Below are positions 37,420-48,965 of a DNA stretch of 64,000 bases, one piece after another. Position 1 is the first letter of the stretch, and each line of letters begins with the position of its first letter. The position numbers were made by a program, and so were the translations under genes. Source of the stretch: Lepisosteus oculatus (Eukaryota > Chordata > Actinopteri > Semionotiformes > Lepisosteidae). Below the pieces are notes generated by a model that made no database searches, was not told the origin of the DNA, and saw nothing but the letters and a program-made list of their open reading frames with translations. The stretch spans positions 40,929,148-40,993,147 of the forward strand of contig NC_090706.1 of assembly GCF_040954835.1 (NCBI RefSeq), given 5' to 3'.

Positions 37420-37600
37420 AGCGCTGAAGAGCCGCTGAACGCCCAGGTGACAGGCAGCACACCGGAGCACCCGGCGGTGCACTCGCCGCGACCCCTGCCT
37501 CCTCACTTCGGCCGGCAACCACGCAAGGATGACAGGCTGAAACCCCCCGCAACCGGACCGTCTGCGTGGCCGGAGCACCTCACGCGCGCCGTGCCCCTAC

Positions 37601-37690
37601 CGTGTAACGGCCCCGGTATCAGCTGACGGTCCACCCGCGAGGCTCTGCGTGCTGGAACTGGAGCGCGACTCCTGCGCGCTGCCCTCCGGA
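37601..37690 (-). other. possible cystm1 non-coding exon 1
   Basis: In a CpG island, a donor-like CACG|gtaggg occurs at 37601 on the minus strand, just below a CRE/TATA-like promoter. The coding exon has a clear upstream acceptor, so at least one 5' UTR exon must exist in this direction. This is my best candidate; another CpG-rich stretch with a CCAAT box at about 36.93 kb is an alternative. Confidence 0.35.
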
Positions 37691-37720
37691 CGGCTATAAG
37701 AGCCGTGACGTCACGGCCGC
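37690..37720 (-). promoter_or_regulatory. promoter candidate: CRE next to a TATA-like palindrome
   Basis: TGACGTCA at 37706-37713 beside the inverted repeat CGGCTATAAGAGCCG. For a minus-strand transcript the CRE lies upstream of a TTATAG-like box. It may serve cystm1. Confidence 0.4.
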
Positions 37721-38069
37721 CGGGGCTTGTGACTTGGAATCACCTGACTCCGCCCCCCGCCTTCCCTCCCTCCCTCCCTCCTCCGGCCCGGCCCGGCCCG
37801 GCCCGCCGCCAGCCTGCAGGAACCGGAATTCCCCTCCAGCTCTGACGAGCAGAGCGGCAGCCGCGGCGCAGCTCCTGGCTGCCTGTACGCGGCGGGGTGC
37901 CGAGCCCTCTGGAAGGAAAGGGACGCCTGCTGCGCCGCGCTGTCTGGTCGGAGGACACTGCAGGGGACCCCGAGCGTTTCGGTATCCGCGCCTCCCCGGA
38001 GCCCACCTGAGGGGGGGGGAACGGGGCATGATGGGCCGTGAGTGATGCCCCCGCCGACTGGCACACCCA

Positions 38070-40370
38070 AACCCCCAGCCAAGAGCACCAGAGGGAAGGG
38101 AGGTCGTCAGCCGCTCATCAAGACCCAAGGTCTCCCCCCCCCCCCCCCCAGCTCCTCCTAGAAGGAAGCCAGGGTATCGGCCTGTTCCACCCTCCCGCCA
38201 CTCTCTGTGCCTAGTCTTCTCGACACGCAGTGGGACGCTGTGAACAGCGCTGTGACTGGCTAGTAAGTGAAGGTCAACAGAAGAGAAGGAAAAAACCAGA
38301 GACGCTGAAAAATGAAGCTTTGCTTTATTGGGGAAACAAGGTTGTGAAGGTTTACAGGTGCCGCGTGTGGAGTGTTCAGTGCACACTATACAGACTGCGG
38401 TGACACAGTGCTCATATTGTTCACACTGGTAAGCGATGTCAGTTTACACAGGTCAAATCCAACCAGGTAAAAACGGAATATTATCCGATCTGAACTACGT
38501 GACCAAACACCAACAGGCATGAGCAATTTCACGAAAAAGTCAAACAAATCTCGAGCTGTGTTTAAGAACGGCTAGTAATCTGCACAACACTGCTTAAAGA
38601 AAAGCCTTCCCTATTTTTATTCATTGCCTGAAAGTCTGATGAAGTGGTGCCTACCGTCTGTCAGGCCAGCCTTGGGATCACCACAACCCAGTGTCTGAAA
38701 ATGGATGGACGGATCTAAAAGACCTAGCCTGAAACAAGACTCTCCTGTAGATGGGAATTAGACTCTAATGCAAATACATTTTGAGGAAAAAAAAAATCAG
38801 AATTCATGCCCTGAGCATAACTGGCCATCAGCAAAAATTTGAACAAGATCACCATCTTCCACAAGGCCTGGGGACTGTCTTCACAAGGGTCAGTGCAATA
38901 ACAGAAACGGTCCAGGAACTGAAAGAGCGAGATCCTATAGAAGCAGCTGTCTTCTCCAGTCCTCGGCATGATGAAAGAACACGGGGTGTTGTTACACCAG
39001 CAGATGCAAATGACCGAAATTATCGATTATTAGCAAGTAAATAAGGAGCTGATCTGTGGTGAGATTGTGTAATGGAGGAGTTTGAAAGGTGTGTAAACTG
39101 GAGTAGCTCTGTCTTAGAAGCTTGCAAACTTTGCAGGATGTAAAAATAATAATTTGAAGGTTTCCTGCATAAAAAAAGTATCCAACACCATATGATGCTC
39201 ACATTTTCAAGAACATTTTAATAGTTCTTCCAAAATTATAAATCAATCTCTCGTGTCATTCTTCCAATGATTATAGCAGTACTGAGTGCTGACTGATGGA
39301 CTGAACCCTTTAATGCACACTTAACACACAGGACAGTGGTAAGAGATAAAGGCTGGATCAATCCAATGATCTTATTACCTCAGAACAAAATTATCCACAA
39401 ACTGCGAGTATTACCTCAGAGCAGTCTATGTGAAGCACTGAAAAAGTATCTGGGGCAGCAGTAACAGCCAGACAACTCAATTTACTCCACCCAGACACCA
39501 ACTTACTATTCTGAGCACGCAGAAGGACTGTGAAAAAACTGCGTCTATATCTTCAGTAGTCACGTGATGAGAACGCACATAAAGAACAATCTTGCTCCTG
39601 TCCTTGTGTCATTCGCTGTAACCAGCTCACTCTTTGTCTTGAAGACACACCCCAGTTCAAAGTTCACCTGGGAGCAAGGAATTAAGAACCTCCCTTCTCT
39701 AACAACACAGAGGTTGAAAATAGTCCCCTACTTTTCCATTTCAGATATGACTATATAACATTCCCAGGAACAACAAACTTGCCTGGAAAATCCCTCTGAA
39801 CCTGCCTCCAAACTGACCAAGTCGAAACCATGCCAGGAATCAAACGGCCCTCACAGACCGTGCACAATCTCGGAGGATTTTATAAAAGAATTTAAAGGTT
39901 TTTTAAAACAGTACATTTAACAGAATCACTTACCCCAATTAATATTTAGCTTCTCTGATTCAGTTGTTTTTCCAAACACTTCAAAACTATATTTTATTAA
40001 ACGTCAAACCACAGGAGACCACCACAACAACTGCGTGAAGAAAGGAGTTCAGGTGAGACTGGGCCTGTTAGTGAGACACACAAAGACAGCAGGAGGGCTC
40101 TGCTCCTATCCGGGGGGGGGCTTGCTCTGAATACGCCACACAGTGCAGAATTTTAAGGGTCAAGCCCACAAAGCAGATCCTCAGCCAGGTCACGGAATAC
40201 CCACCCTTCCAGTCTCTGCACCCTTTGCTTTTTTTAACCAGTTTCGGCAACATGCAGCCCCACCTGGTGGCAAAAACAGGGAGTGCACCACCAACTCACA
40301 GAAGCCTACAGTCCATGGCGTCCATCAGCCTGGTGGACTCAAGGACTGTGAATTCATTGACAAGCGGTGT
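38070..40370. other. intergenic region between cystm1 and mat2b
   Basis: No recognised gene. Contains a C homopolymer at about 38.14 kb and a short SINE tail at 38.63-38.72 kb. Confidence 0.5.
38625..38720 (+). mobile_element. SINE tail fragment
   Basis: Reads ccttgggatcaccacaaccc and ends gaaaatggatggacggatc, the common 3' tail of fish SINEs. Confidence 0.4.
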
Positions 40371-40376
40371 GCAATC

Positions 40377-40382
40377 TTTAAT
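40377..40382 (-). promoter_or_regulatory. possible mat2b poly(A) signal
   Basis: ATTAAA on the minus strand about 980 nt past the stop. A canonical AATAAA also occurs farther on, at 39993-39998. Confidence 0.3.
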
Positions 40383-41361
40383 CTTTGGCAACTGCTCAGT
40401 AAATTTCCCATGTCTCCTTAATTTTCTATTGCTATATTTCAGAACGAAACCCACACTCTAGTACTTCTGTAGCTTAGGGACACGGACACAGCCATCTTTC
40501 CTGGAGAAATGGGAGCGCTCCTCTTCCACAATGGACAGAGACTGAAATTTACACTGTGCTTACAGGATATTTTTACCTGCATATTTTTTTTTCCAAATGT
40601 AACTTGTCTGCAGTAAGGAAAATTGGAAAACCTGAACATCAGCTAGCACTGTACTTAACGGCAGAGGTATCGAGCATGTCAAGGAACTCCGTCAGACACT
40701 CTTCAGCCAAACTCGCACCTCAACATGAAATCGGGAAATCGGGTTTTGGAACAGTGAAAAGAGAAACCTCCCCTTTTCTCTTGCGATTGTGGGCTTGAGA
40801 TTTTCATGAGCTGGACAGAACAGCCTCCAGGCCCGTCTCGCACAAACCCCAGGTCACAGCGTGCTTCCTAACACTACATCTTGAGCAGCGAGTCACACTC
40901 TGAGAGGGCAGGCAAGAGGATGCTCTGCTGTGCAAACGAAAATGTGAAAAAAAAACATTGGAACTCAAACACTGTTTAGATTGGCGTGACTGACAAATGC
41001 GACGTTCTAGAAAAATACTAAATTTCTATTTTTTTTTTACATTCTCCTAGACATTAGGTTTTCCACTGTGTACACCCTGCTGGACAAAATGTTCCTTACC
41101 ACCCTGATTCCAGAGCGCGAGCTACCTCTACCGAGACAGACACAGACAGCAACCCCCCCTCCAAGTCTGTATTTGTAATATTTAGTCCCAGAGTGACTCA
41201 CGACACAGGCAGATAGCTATGCTTGAATTCTAGTTCCTCCACGAGTGCATAATACCTGCCGTCTACAGGAATGGGCTATAGAGAAGCTTCTGAGACTTTC
41301 TGAGGGAGGAATGGCCAGCGGGTGGAAGGAGCAGCAGTGCAGTCTCTCGCCTCGGGCCTGC

Positions 41362-41535
41362 TCAGTGGAACACGGTCTGCCTCCACCTCTTGTCGTGCAG
41401 GAAGGGCCAGAGGCTCTCCTTGATGCCCGCCTTGAAGGGGGTGTGCCGCCCAAGGCCCAGGCCCTCCAGCCTGGAGCAGTCCAGCTGGGCATTGTGTGGC
41501 CGTCGGGCGCCCACGTCGGCCGGCGGCTCCGTCAC
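41362..41535 (-). CDS. mat2b: mat2b exon 7 (terminal)
   Basis: Encodes [20 protein letters not shown] to RWRQTVFH with a TGA at 41364-41362. Confidence 0.96.
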   Translation of the reverse strand: MTEPPADVGARRPHNAQLDCSRLEGLGLGRHTPFKAGIKESLWPFLHDKRWRQTVFH

Positions 41536-44500
41536 CTGTGGGGGGGGCCGAAGGAAACGCATCAGCGCCCTCGCCGAGGCTCTGCGGCCCCAATCGCAGT
41601 CGGGCCCCGGGAGCTTCTCGCCTCTCCGCTGCCCTCCGAACCCCCCCCAGCGCCTGGGCCCTCACCCGAAGAGCACCACGCCACCTCATCGTGCTCTCCG
41701 AGGCCGCGAGACCTGCTGCTCAGTGCCCGCAAGGGCAATCCGACAGGCCAGCGGGCAAGAGTGGCACAGCCAGGCATCGTGCTGACCTCCAAGAGACGGT
41801 CCAGCTGAACAACATCACGAGACAAAGAGGTGTCGGGATCAAAAACCCCACAGCACTGAAGCAAAAACAGGGACAAGAGCCGAAAGCTCTATTCTCGAAG
41901 AGCTGCTCTCAGAGTCCAGATTCTTCTTGTACATTAGCATGTTTTAGACCTGGCATTAACGTCTCACTGCTCATCTCCAGACAAAAATTTAAGATTTTAT
42001 TTCGGGGGGCATCCCTGTTTTTCTGCTTTATTCAACTGGAACGTGCTGCTAAAGAACCAAAGCAGCGCAAAGGCACTCTGTGACTTAGAATAAGAAACAT
42101 TTTGTTCAAACCTTTTCTATGTGCCAGCACATACCGGAATGAGATGACTGCTGGGCAAGTTAAAGGCATCAGCTATCGCACAAGCGATTTCGTATTTGGT
42201 CATCTGCTCCTTGCCCGAAAAGTGGAAGATTCCCTGTATCGACGGATCCTGGGGAGGTTAGAGAAAGAGAAAATAATTTTCCTGCATGGAGTTTATTTTT
42301 CAAGTGGCACGAGTTTTATCACCCATTTCAGCTTTCACAGCCGTCACAGACTCTTCTGCAGAAAGCGCCGTCTCGTGCAGGCTTCAGCCTGGAGCTGCTG
42401 GACGATCGGTCAGGCCCTGTGCCCGCCGGCACTGGACAGACACCCACCTGGAGCCTGCGGTCAGCCAGCTGCCGGCACACGCTGGCGACGTCGTTGACGT
42501 AGGTGGGGAAGCGCTGCTGGCAGTGGTCGACGCCGCAGCTCGCCGCGCCGTTCTGCACCTTGTCGAGCAGCACCGTGACGGCACTCTCCTCGGTCTTCTC
42601 CACGGCGCCGTACAGAACGGGCACCCTCAGCACGGCCGCGCCTGGCGCCACGCCCCCCGCAGGGCGAGCCCACAAGCACCGGGAAAGCGAGACGTTAGCA
42701 CCGCCTTCTGCCCCGCTCGCACGGGGAAAGTGGCAAAATTATTTCTCATTAAACAGCCCGAGGAGACGCTGGTAGTGGCAAACCGTTCTTTCACATCACA
42801 AAAGGCTCTATTTGGGGAGGTAGCTCTCTTTGCAATGTTATCTTTAACTTTGTTTTTTATTCCATCCCCAATTCTGTGTTGTTGACATGTTTATTGTCAG
42901 TGTGCTACAACTAAAAATCCACATTAGTATGCATCTATTCTGACAAGGCCAGCTCTGTGGGTCCACGAGCCCCGGAGCTCCTACCGGGATTGTGCCGCAG
43001 GACCTCCCTCTCTCCCTCCAGCTTGGTCTTCCCGTACAGGTTCAGGGGGTTCGGGGGGTCGTTCTCTGCGTACGGGGGGTCGCGCCCGTCAAACACATAG
43101 TCCGTGCTGATGTGTATGAGAAACATCCCAGCTGCAAGGGAGAATAATGAGTGAGCCGGCCACAGCACTGAAAGCCACTGGTGTGTGAAGGGAGGAGGGC
43201 TGAGGCTCCCCTGGGCTTGCAGTCCAGCTGACACTGACCCCGGCTCACCTGTCTGAGCAGCTCTGACTGTTATTAGTTATACGAGCAACTGGACAGCATC
43301 TGTAAGGTTCATGCAGGGTTTTCAGTTGATGTGAAAGATGCACGACAGGCAAGCCTTCAAGGCCTGTGTAAGAGTGCTGAACTTGAATTTTGTAACCAAC
43401 AGTGAGAAGGGAGAGAGGGAGGAGGGAGAGAGGGCAGAACACAAGCCGAGAGACACAGCGACCCCCCCACCGCCGGGCCCGACGCCCTGCACTGCAGCAG
43501 CCCCGGCAGCCACACGCTGGCACAAATGCCCAGTCGGGAATCTTTCACTTCGGACTGTGGCAAATGAAAAAAATAAAAACACGGATCCCACCGAAGGCGG
43601 CTCAGTGCGGAGAGGGAAACGGATGGGGGAATGACTCTCTCCTGCCAGCCCTGTGTCCTGCGACCGTGTGACCTGGCATGGGGCTGGGGGGGGGTCTCAC
43701 CTGACTCCTTGGCGACGGTCGCCGCGGCGTTCACGTTCAGCTGCGTCGCAGCCTCGGTCTGGGTCTCCACCACGTCCGGCCTCCTCTCCGCCGCGCAGTG
43801 CACGATGACGTGAGGCTGCAAGCACACACACACACACGCGCTCTGTCTCACTCCTGAGACACGCTGCCTCACAGCCCTGCAGGTGACCCGCTCCCCCCCC
43901 GTCAGGGCAGACAGGTCAGCCGCCCGGCCGCAAAGCAGGGCAAAGCACCCCACGAGCCACCGGACTGAGAGGGGGGCTCAGAAGCGATGGCACCCCCACG
44001 CTCTGTCACAGACTCTTCTGCAGAGTCGCAGTGGCCTGAGCAGTGCCTCAGCTCTGACGTCACGACCGGGGGCCCCCAGGGACCCTGTCAACGGATGGCA
44101 GCCCGTGTGCTCAACGGGCCTTACGACAACACACAAGCATGCCATAATACGGAGGAGCGCTGGGTTGGTGCAACAGTCGGGATTCTCCAAAGGCTATCGG
44201 CAAGCTCTCCCATCCTCCTGAAATCTGAGGTGGAAGCAAAAAAGGACTGATCTGACCTCCTGGGAACATCAGCTTGTGTTGCTGTGTGGTCTATGACTCG
44301 ACCGCATTTTATTACAGAACATAAAAGTTCATGTGAACTAAACCGACCTTTGCATATGAGCCTGAGTGTTGCATCTCATACAAGTACCCAGTATTTATTA
44401 GACCACAGGATCGTGTCTGAAGCAAGCAGAAGCTCGAGCTGGGGAAATGTGTACTGAGCAGCGACAAAAAAAAAAACACTGCTTGTAACAGCAACAAAGT

Positions 44501-47500
44501 CTGTAGATAAAAAAATGGCCTGTTTAAAAAAAATGCAAAATTCTTATATTTAAAAAGTCAGCGTTAAAATCTCTACACAGATTTAAAATGAAGCCCTTGT
44601 TATGGAAAGAAACCTCCTTAAATGTCAAATTCGCCTGTTGCTACAGCGCCGCTCAGTGGTGGGAGCTCCTGTCCCTTCCAGCACCAGAGAAGCAGTCTCA
44701 TTCGACAGATAAACACACAAAGGAAAAATGGGAGATTTCACCTGGAAACCCTGAACCATCTGCCGCACGGCCTCGGGTTCGAGCAGGTTGCAGCTCTCGA
44801 AGCGGGGCCGGGCGCGGCTGTGACCGCTGCCCATGACGTGCCAGCCGTTGTTCTGGAACTCCTTGCAGACGGCCCGGCCCAGCAGCCCCGTGGCGCCTGT
44901 CACCAGCACCCTCCTGAAGGGGGTGTCCACGTGCTCCTGCGGGGGGGGGAGACGGCGCATCAGGGGGGGGCCACAGACGATCACACCGCGGCCCCGAGCG
45001 GTGCTCACCCGCAGGAAAGGAAAGCAGGCCTTTCAACGAGGGTGAACACAACTGGGCCAGTAGAAGCCGATTCAGCTGTAATAAACTAAACAGCAAGCCA
45101 CGACTGTTGTACCGAGCTGCAGTATGGATGTGTAACAGACGCGATGTATAATGTGTTGTGATGTTTTCAGACGTACAGAAGCCCTGTGTGTCCATTAAAA
45201 TTGTCCCCTATGACACGTTATTTTATCTCACTCTGACGAGCGCACGCGCTCAGGGCAGCTGGCCGCTGGCCAGGCAGGACACGGCCTCAACGGGAACGAA
45301 TCCCTTCCATTCCCCTCTCCCAGGGCCGTGGAGGACACCCGAGCGAGGAGCGCTCCCTCTCCTGGCACCCTCACCCACCCCTAATCCCGCTGCCCGCTGG
45401 CAAAGCTGAGAGCAAAATGGTGATGCAACAAAAGGCATAGGAGTCATTTAAGAAAAGCCGCATGGAGCCGACTAAGAACTGCTTGTAGAAAGTCTCTCTC
45501 TTACAGCACGCACTGTATAACACAGCCCTAGCTAAGCCCAGCACTGCTGTTTGAGCTCTCTTCCCTTGCAGTGTACCATTAGCAGGCTTAAAGAGCGCCT
45601 CAAATGTAATCACCAACCACCGGGGGAATGTGTTAGCAGACTGTAAACTCAGATTTTATCGGAGGGTAAATGTTGAGTAATCTGTCCACACATCCACAGT
45701 TCCTCAAGGGACAATGCACAGATCCATGCACAGACGGTGCTTCAAACGACACGTTGGTCCAGTTTCCGATGCTTTCGGCAGACTGGGAATGGGAGAGCAG
45801 CTCCGACGCCCGAGCCGCAGCAGGACATTAGCAGGTCAATATCATTAAAATAATGGAATTTCACTCAAATGCAGGCCGGGTTTCCCCCACTATCACACTC
45901 CTCCCGGATCAAAGCAGAAAAAGGTCCTGCAGGAGCAATGTGAATCTGAGTCCCTCAGACTGCTCACAGTCAACTGACTGCCCCCCGGCCTCCCTCCCCG
46001 GTCCACAGCAAGAGACCAGGAGCGGAGAGGAACGGCAAGGAGACAGGCGCCAAGGCAGAGACCGGAAGTTCAAGGATCCCCAGCGGGACACTGACAGCAT
46101 CCCGGGAGCTGCTGAAAGCACGGGAGAGTGACGGGGAAGAGCAGACAAGAAGGGTTTTAAGGAAAGCAGGCCTTTCAACAACCCTGCTCACCGGGATACC
46201 AGCGAGATCGTTAAACTACAACTCCACCTGCCCCAGTCTTCCCATGGAGCCATTTTCACTCCCACAGTCCTCCGTGCAAGGAAGCACGTCCAGATTCCCA
46301 TCTTCCACAGCCCAAATCGTAACTTCCTCTCTGACGCCGGACTGGTGTCCCGGCCAGGGTGCACCCTGGGACAGGCTCGAAGAAGCGACAGAACAAGGAT
46401 GCAAGGATAACTTCCTCGTGCTGGTGTTGCCCCGTCCCTAATGACACCCCCCTACCGCTGAGGTAGCTCTGCTTATCTCTGCTTCCTGCTACGGGGGTGG
46501 GAAAGCGCTTCACTGGGTCACTGGCACACTGTAGGTCCGACAGAACAGGGGTGTGGTGGGCAACTGGGATCTGGAGTCTCAGGACACAGACAGGAGCAGG
46601 GTAGGGGTTCCCAATTCTGGGACACTGGGTCTGGGGGACACTCCACACCTGCTGGCTCTAGTCCCAACTGAGGCTGAAATTAAGGCAGTAGATCCTTAAT
46701 AATATTAAGAATAAATTTGAGCTCTTTAATCGCTTTCAGTTCGAAAACACGTAGGAGGTTTTGTTTAAACAGCTACGTTTCATGGGCAACCTAAGATCTG
46801 AAGCCTTTGAGCGCAGAAAAAAAAACACTACAAAGGTTCCAGCCAAGCAATTTAGGAGTTATAGTTGCTTAAGGAGCGATCTAAGGAGCTCAGCAGCGAT
46901 GAAGACCAGCAGGTGAGGGCTGTATGGACTGGGCTCCACCAGACTGGCAGGGGGGCCACAGGAAACACGGTTTCCACAGGCACATCACGCACACGTCCTG
47001 CCCGGACACCGACAGCTGATGACCCACCTGAACCAGGAATAAGCCCCACGTCTGTTTCCCGAGGCTATCAAACACCTATCTGAACCTGACTCCCTCAGAA
47101 GTTTGGAAAGACGGCAGGTGTCTTTTAATGGACTTGGTTTTGATGTTGTTCTGCCTGATGGTGCGACGAGGGCAGATTCGTCCCTGTTTCACCCAGCGAA
47201 AAGGAGGTGTATGCTGTTTTATCCGCCTTAGTACGATCGGTCTTTTAAGAAGCTCTTATTTAACTGAAACGACACACAAGAACCGAAGCAGCCACCGAGG
47301 CGATGCAGTATAATTTAAATACTGAGCGGCTAAAACGGCCGGGAACTTTCATAATATTGGAGACAGTATTTTTCTTTTAACAAGGCTGGGTGCATCCGAC
47401 GTTTCTGGAAAAACAAAAATTAAGGAAAAACGAGATAACGAGACGTCAGGACAGCCTTGAAAGAAACCAGCGCCGGGGACCGAGGGACCCCCACACGTCC

Positions 47501-47583
47501 ACCGCGTCAGACCGTCTTACCTCCACCAGCTCCACATTCCCAGGTGTGAAGTGTATTTTGAGCTCTTTCTCCCTGCTGCTCAT
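41362..47583 (-). CDS. mat2b: MAT2B, methionine adenosyltransferase 2 non-catalytic beta subunit (gene span, variant 1)
   Basis: Regulatory subunit of S-adenosylmethionine synthetase II; it binds the MAT2A dimer and changes its affinity for methionine and product inhibition. It is an extended short-chain dehydrogenase/reductase fold that binds NADP(H). Coding exons: 47583-47521, 44936-44742, 43815-43701, 43131-42985, 42641-42448, 42248-42135, 41535-41362. All are GT-AG with matching phases, giving 333 aa (human variant 1: 334). The nucleotide-binding motif TGATGLLG is at about 34-41, STDYVFDG at 133-140, and YGKTK (YxxxK) at 157-161. The C-terminus [19 protein letters not shown] matches the human ending almost exactly. 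A further in-frame ATG at 47616 would add 11 residues (MIPTQESDLTD); I prefer the shorter start by length. Confidence 0.97.
42135..42248 (-). CDS. mat2b: mat2b exon 6
   Basis: Encodes [20 protein letters not shown] to [10 protein letters not shown], phase 0 both ends; acceptor acctccccag, donor CCG|gtatgt. Confidence 0.96.
42448..42641 (-). CDS. mat2b: mat2b exon 5
   Basis: Encodes [38 protein letters not shown] and ADRRLQ; acceptor gtggcgccag, donor CAG|gtgggt. A slightly weak, purine-containing acceptor. Confidence 0.95.
42985..43131 (-). CDS. mat2b: mat2b exon 4
   Basis: Encodes [15 protein letters not shown] and [12 protein letters not shown], carrying the SDR YxxxK pair; acceptor tcccttgcag, donor CCCG|gtagga. 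Confidence 0.96.
43701..43815 (-). CDS. mat2b: mat2b exon 3
   Basis: Encodes [19 protein letters not shown] to ATVAKES; acceptor gtgcttgcag, donor TCAG|gtgaga, leaving one base. Confidence 0.96.
44742..44936 (-). CDS. mat2b: mat2b exon 2
   Basis: Encodes [20 protein letters not shown], the Rossmann glycine motif, to VRQMVQGFQ. Acceptor ccccccgcag, donor CAG|gtgaaa. Phase 0 both ends. Confidence 0.96.
46330..46390 (+). mobile_element. SINE 3' fragment
   Basis: Short match to the V-SINE-like 3' region (ggactggtgtcccggccagg then gtgcaccctgggacaggctc). In mat2b intron 1. Confidence 0.4.
47521..47583 (-). CDS. mat2b: mat2b exon 1 (variant 1)
   Basis: 21 codons starting [15 protein letters not shown] and ending LVE, with donor GAG|gtaaga. 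Human variant 1 has exactly 21 residues here (REKELSIHF is shared in part). Confidence 0.92.
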
Positions 47584-47599
47584 GTCTGTCAAGTCGCTC

Positions 47600-47700
47600 T
47601 CCTGCGTCGGGATCATTTCCCTACGACACAGCGACTTCCTGGCCGCACCGCGCCTGCGCCGCTCGGCGCCCCCTGCCGGACAGCCCCGCCGCCGCACTGA
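47600..47700 (-). promoter_or_regulatory. mat2b variant 1 promoter region
   Basis: GC- and CpG-rich, no TATA, directly upstream of the variant 1 start and bounded above by the interspersed repeat at 47704. Confidence 0.45.
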
Positions 47701-47703
47701 GCT

Positions 47704-48165
47704 GCACCTTTATTATTATTATTATTATAATTATTAATATTGATGACATTTCTCTGGACACTCCACTCACAACGCTTTACAGGTCACGGGGATCCCCTCC
47801 ACCCCCACCAGTGTGCAGCCCCACTACTCTCCCCACACACCAGCTCTCAGTGGGGAGGAGAGCAGAGTGATGGAGCCAGTTCAGAGAGGGGGATTATTAG
47901 GAGGCCATGACGCCGTTTTTGAGGAACGATATTTACTGACCACAGAGAGTCAGAACCTCGGTTTTATGTCTCATCAGAAGGATGGCACGTTTTTACAGTA
48001 TAGTGTCCCAGTGCTGGGGCATTAGGACCCACACAGACCGCAGGGTGAGCGCCCCCTGCTGGTCCCACTCACACCTCTCCCAGCAGCAGCCTCAGCTCTC
48101 CCAGGAGTCTCCCCTCCAGGTACTGGCCCGGCTGAGCTCCAGTGGGGCTGCCAGCTGGTGAGTTT
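47704..48165 (+). repeat. fish interspersed repeat with ATT-rich 5' end
   Basis: Begins with an ATT microsatellite, then ctctggacactccactcac, cgctttacaggtcacgggga, cagagagtcagaacctcggt, gtctcatcagaaggatgg and acccacacagaccgcagggt. I recognise this order from a common interspersed repeat of ray-finned fish genomes, but I cannot name its class. It has no coding part. It sits between the two alternative mat2b first exons. Confidence 0.55.
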
Positions 48166-48583
48166 ATCATACAACATTCTCACTCAGACATCTGACCTGC
48201 CTTCACACGCACTGTCCTTCCAGGACACACCTCATCCGTCCGAACCGAACCGAACCAGGGGCGTTTGTATCAAGTACGCCCTTAACAAGTGCCCAAGCGC
48301 ACAGGCTCCTTTCAAGAAACGCGGAACAAAACTTTACTATTAGTCCGTCCGTTTTGCAAGCGCGAAAACACCGAAATGGCACAACTTTCTACAGCCACTC
48401 GTTATTAATCCTCCGGAAGTTTGTGCAACCTGTTTTTTTTTTTCTGGGGCTGTTCCTCACGGTGACGGAAGTCCAGCAGGGGCAACTGTTGATTCAGTGA
48501 TTATCACTACTTTAGTTCGTAACAGCTTTTCTGCCGAACTCACTACTGCAAAAGGTGAAGAAGATGATGAAGCTACATCTTAC

Positions 48584-48613
48584 CTGAAATCCTGCGAAAG
48601 GACATTCCGGCAT
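48584..48613 (-). CDS. mat2b: mat2b alternative first coding exon (variant 2)
   Basis: ATG with A at -3, encoding ten residues, MPECPFAGFQ, then CAG|gtaaga. The phase (0) matches the exon 2 acceptor, giving ...[13 protein letters not shown]. Human MAT2B variant 2 also starts with ten private residues, beginning MPE and ending Gln, joined to the same exon. The predicted isoform is 322 aa (human 323). It lies about 1 kb upstream of the variant 1 first exon and needs its own promoter. Confidence 0.8.
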
Positions 48614-48744
48614 TTTCAGAGTTGATGATTGTTTACAGAAAACCGCCGGCTCGCTCTCACCAGGAAGATGTGTCGTGTGTTAAAGGCAACGTGTTCTTAA
48701 AGGGCACGTCACTCTTTTTCATATGACAAACAGGGGACACAACC

Positions 48745-48965
48745 TGTATATTGTATCAGTTCAGTTTATTTGTCATACGCACAAGTGCAATTAAAAGACT
48801 TACTTGCTTATATGCTCACATACAAAGACATTAAGGAATCACCAAAAACATAAACACAGAATAGCAGCCGTAGCAACAACAAGTTACATAACGCACATAA
48901 CAGCAAGACAAGCAGTGTGAGAAAAAGAACAATAAAAACATCAGTGTGAGTCAGTGATAGACATC
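48745..48965 (-). mobile_element. LINE 3' end remnant
   Basis: Minus-strand end reads attgcacttgtgcgtatgac then aaataaactg, the terminal motif also seen at 25.7 kb and, more diverged, at 5.6 kb. Only the 3' UTR is present. Confidence 0.45.

Larger units (their letters stand above)
26320..37600 (-). other. cystm1 intron 1 (if exon 1 is near 37.6 kb)
   Basis: About 11 kb with no recognised host gene. Contains SINEs (29.0, 29.6, 34.75 kb) and a broken LINE (30.9-32.8 kb). The rest is unique-looking sequence with short chance open frames. Confidence 0.5.
36880..38060. promoter_or_regulatory. CpG island
   Basis: Long CpG- and GC-rich tract, the most likely promoter region for cystm1. It includes a (CACGC)5 run at 37395-37419, GGCCC repeats near 37.79 kb and a C homopolymer nearby at 38.14 kb. 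Confidence 0.6.
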
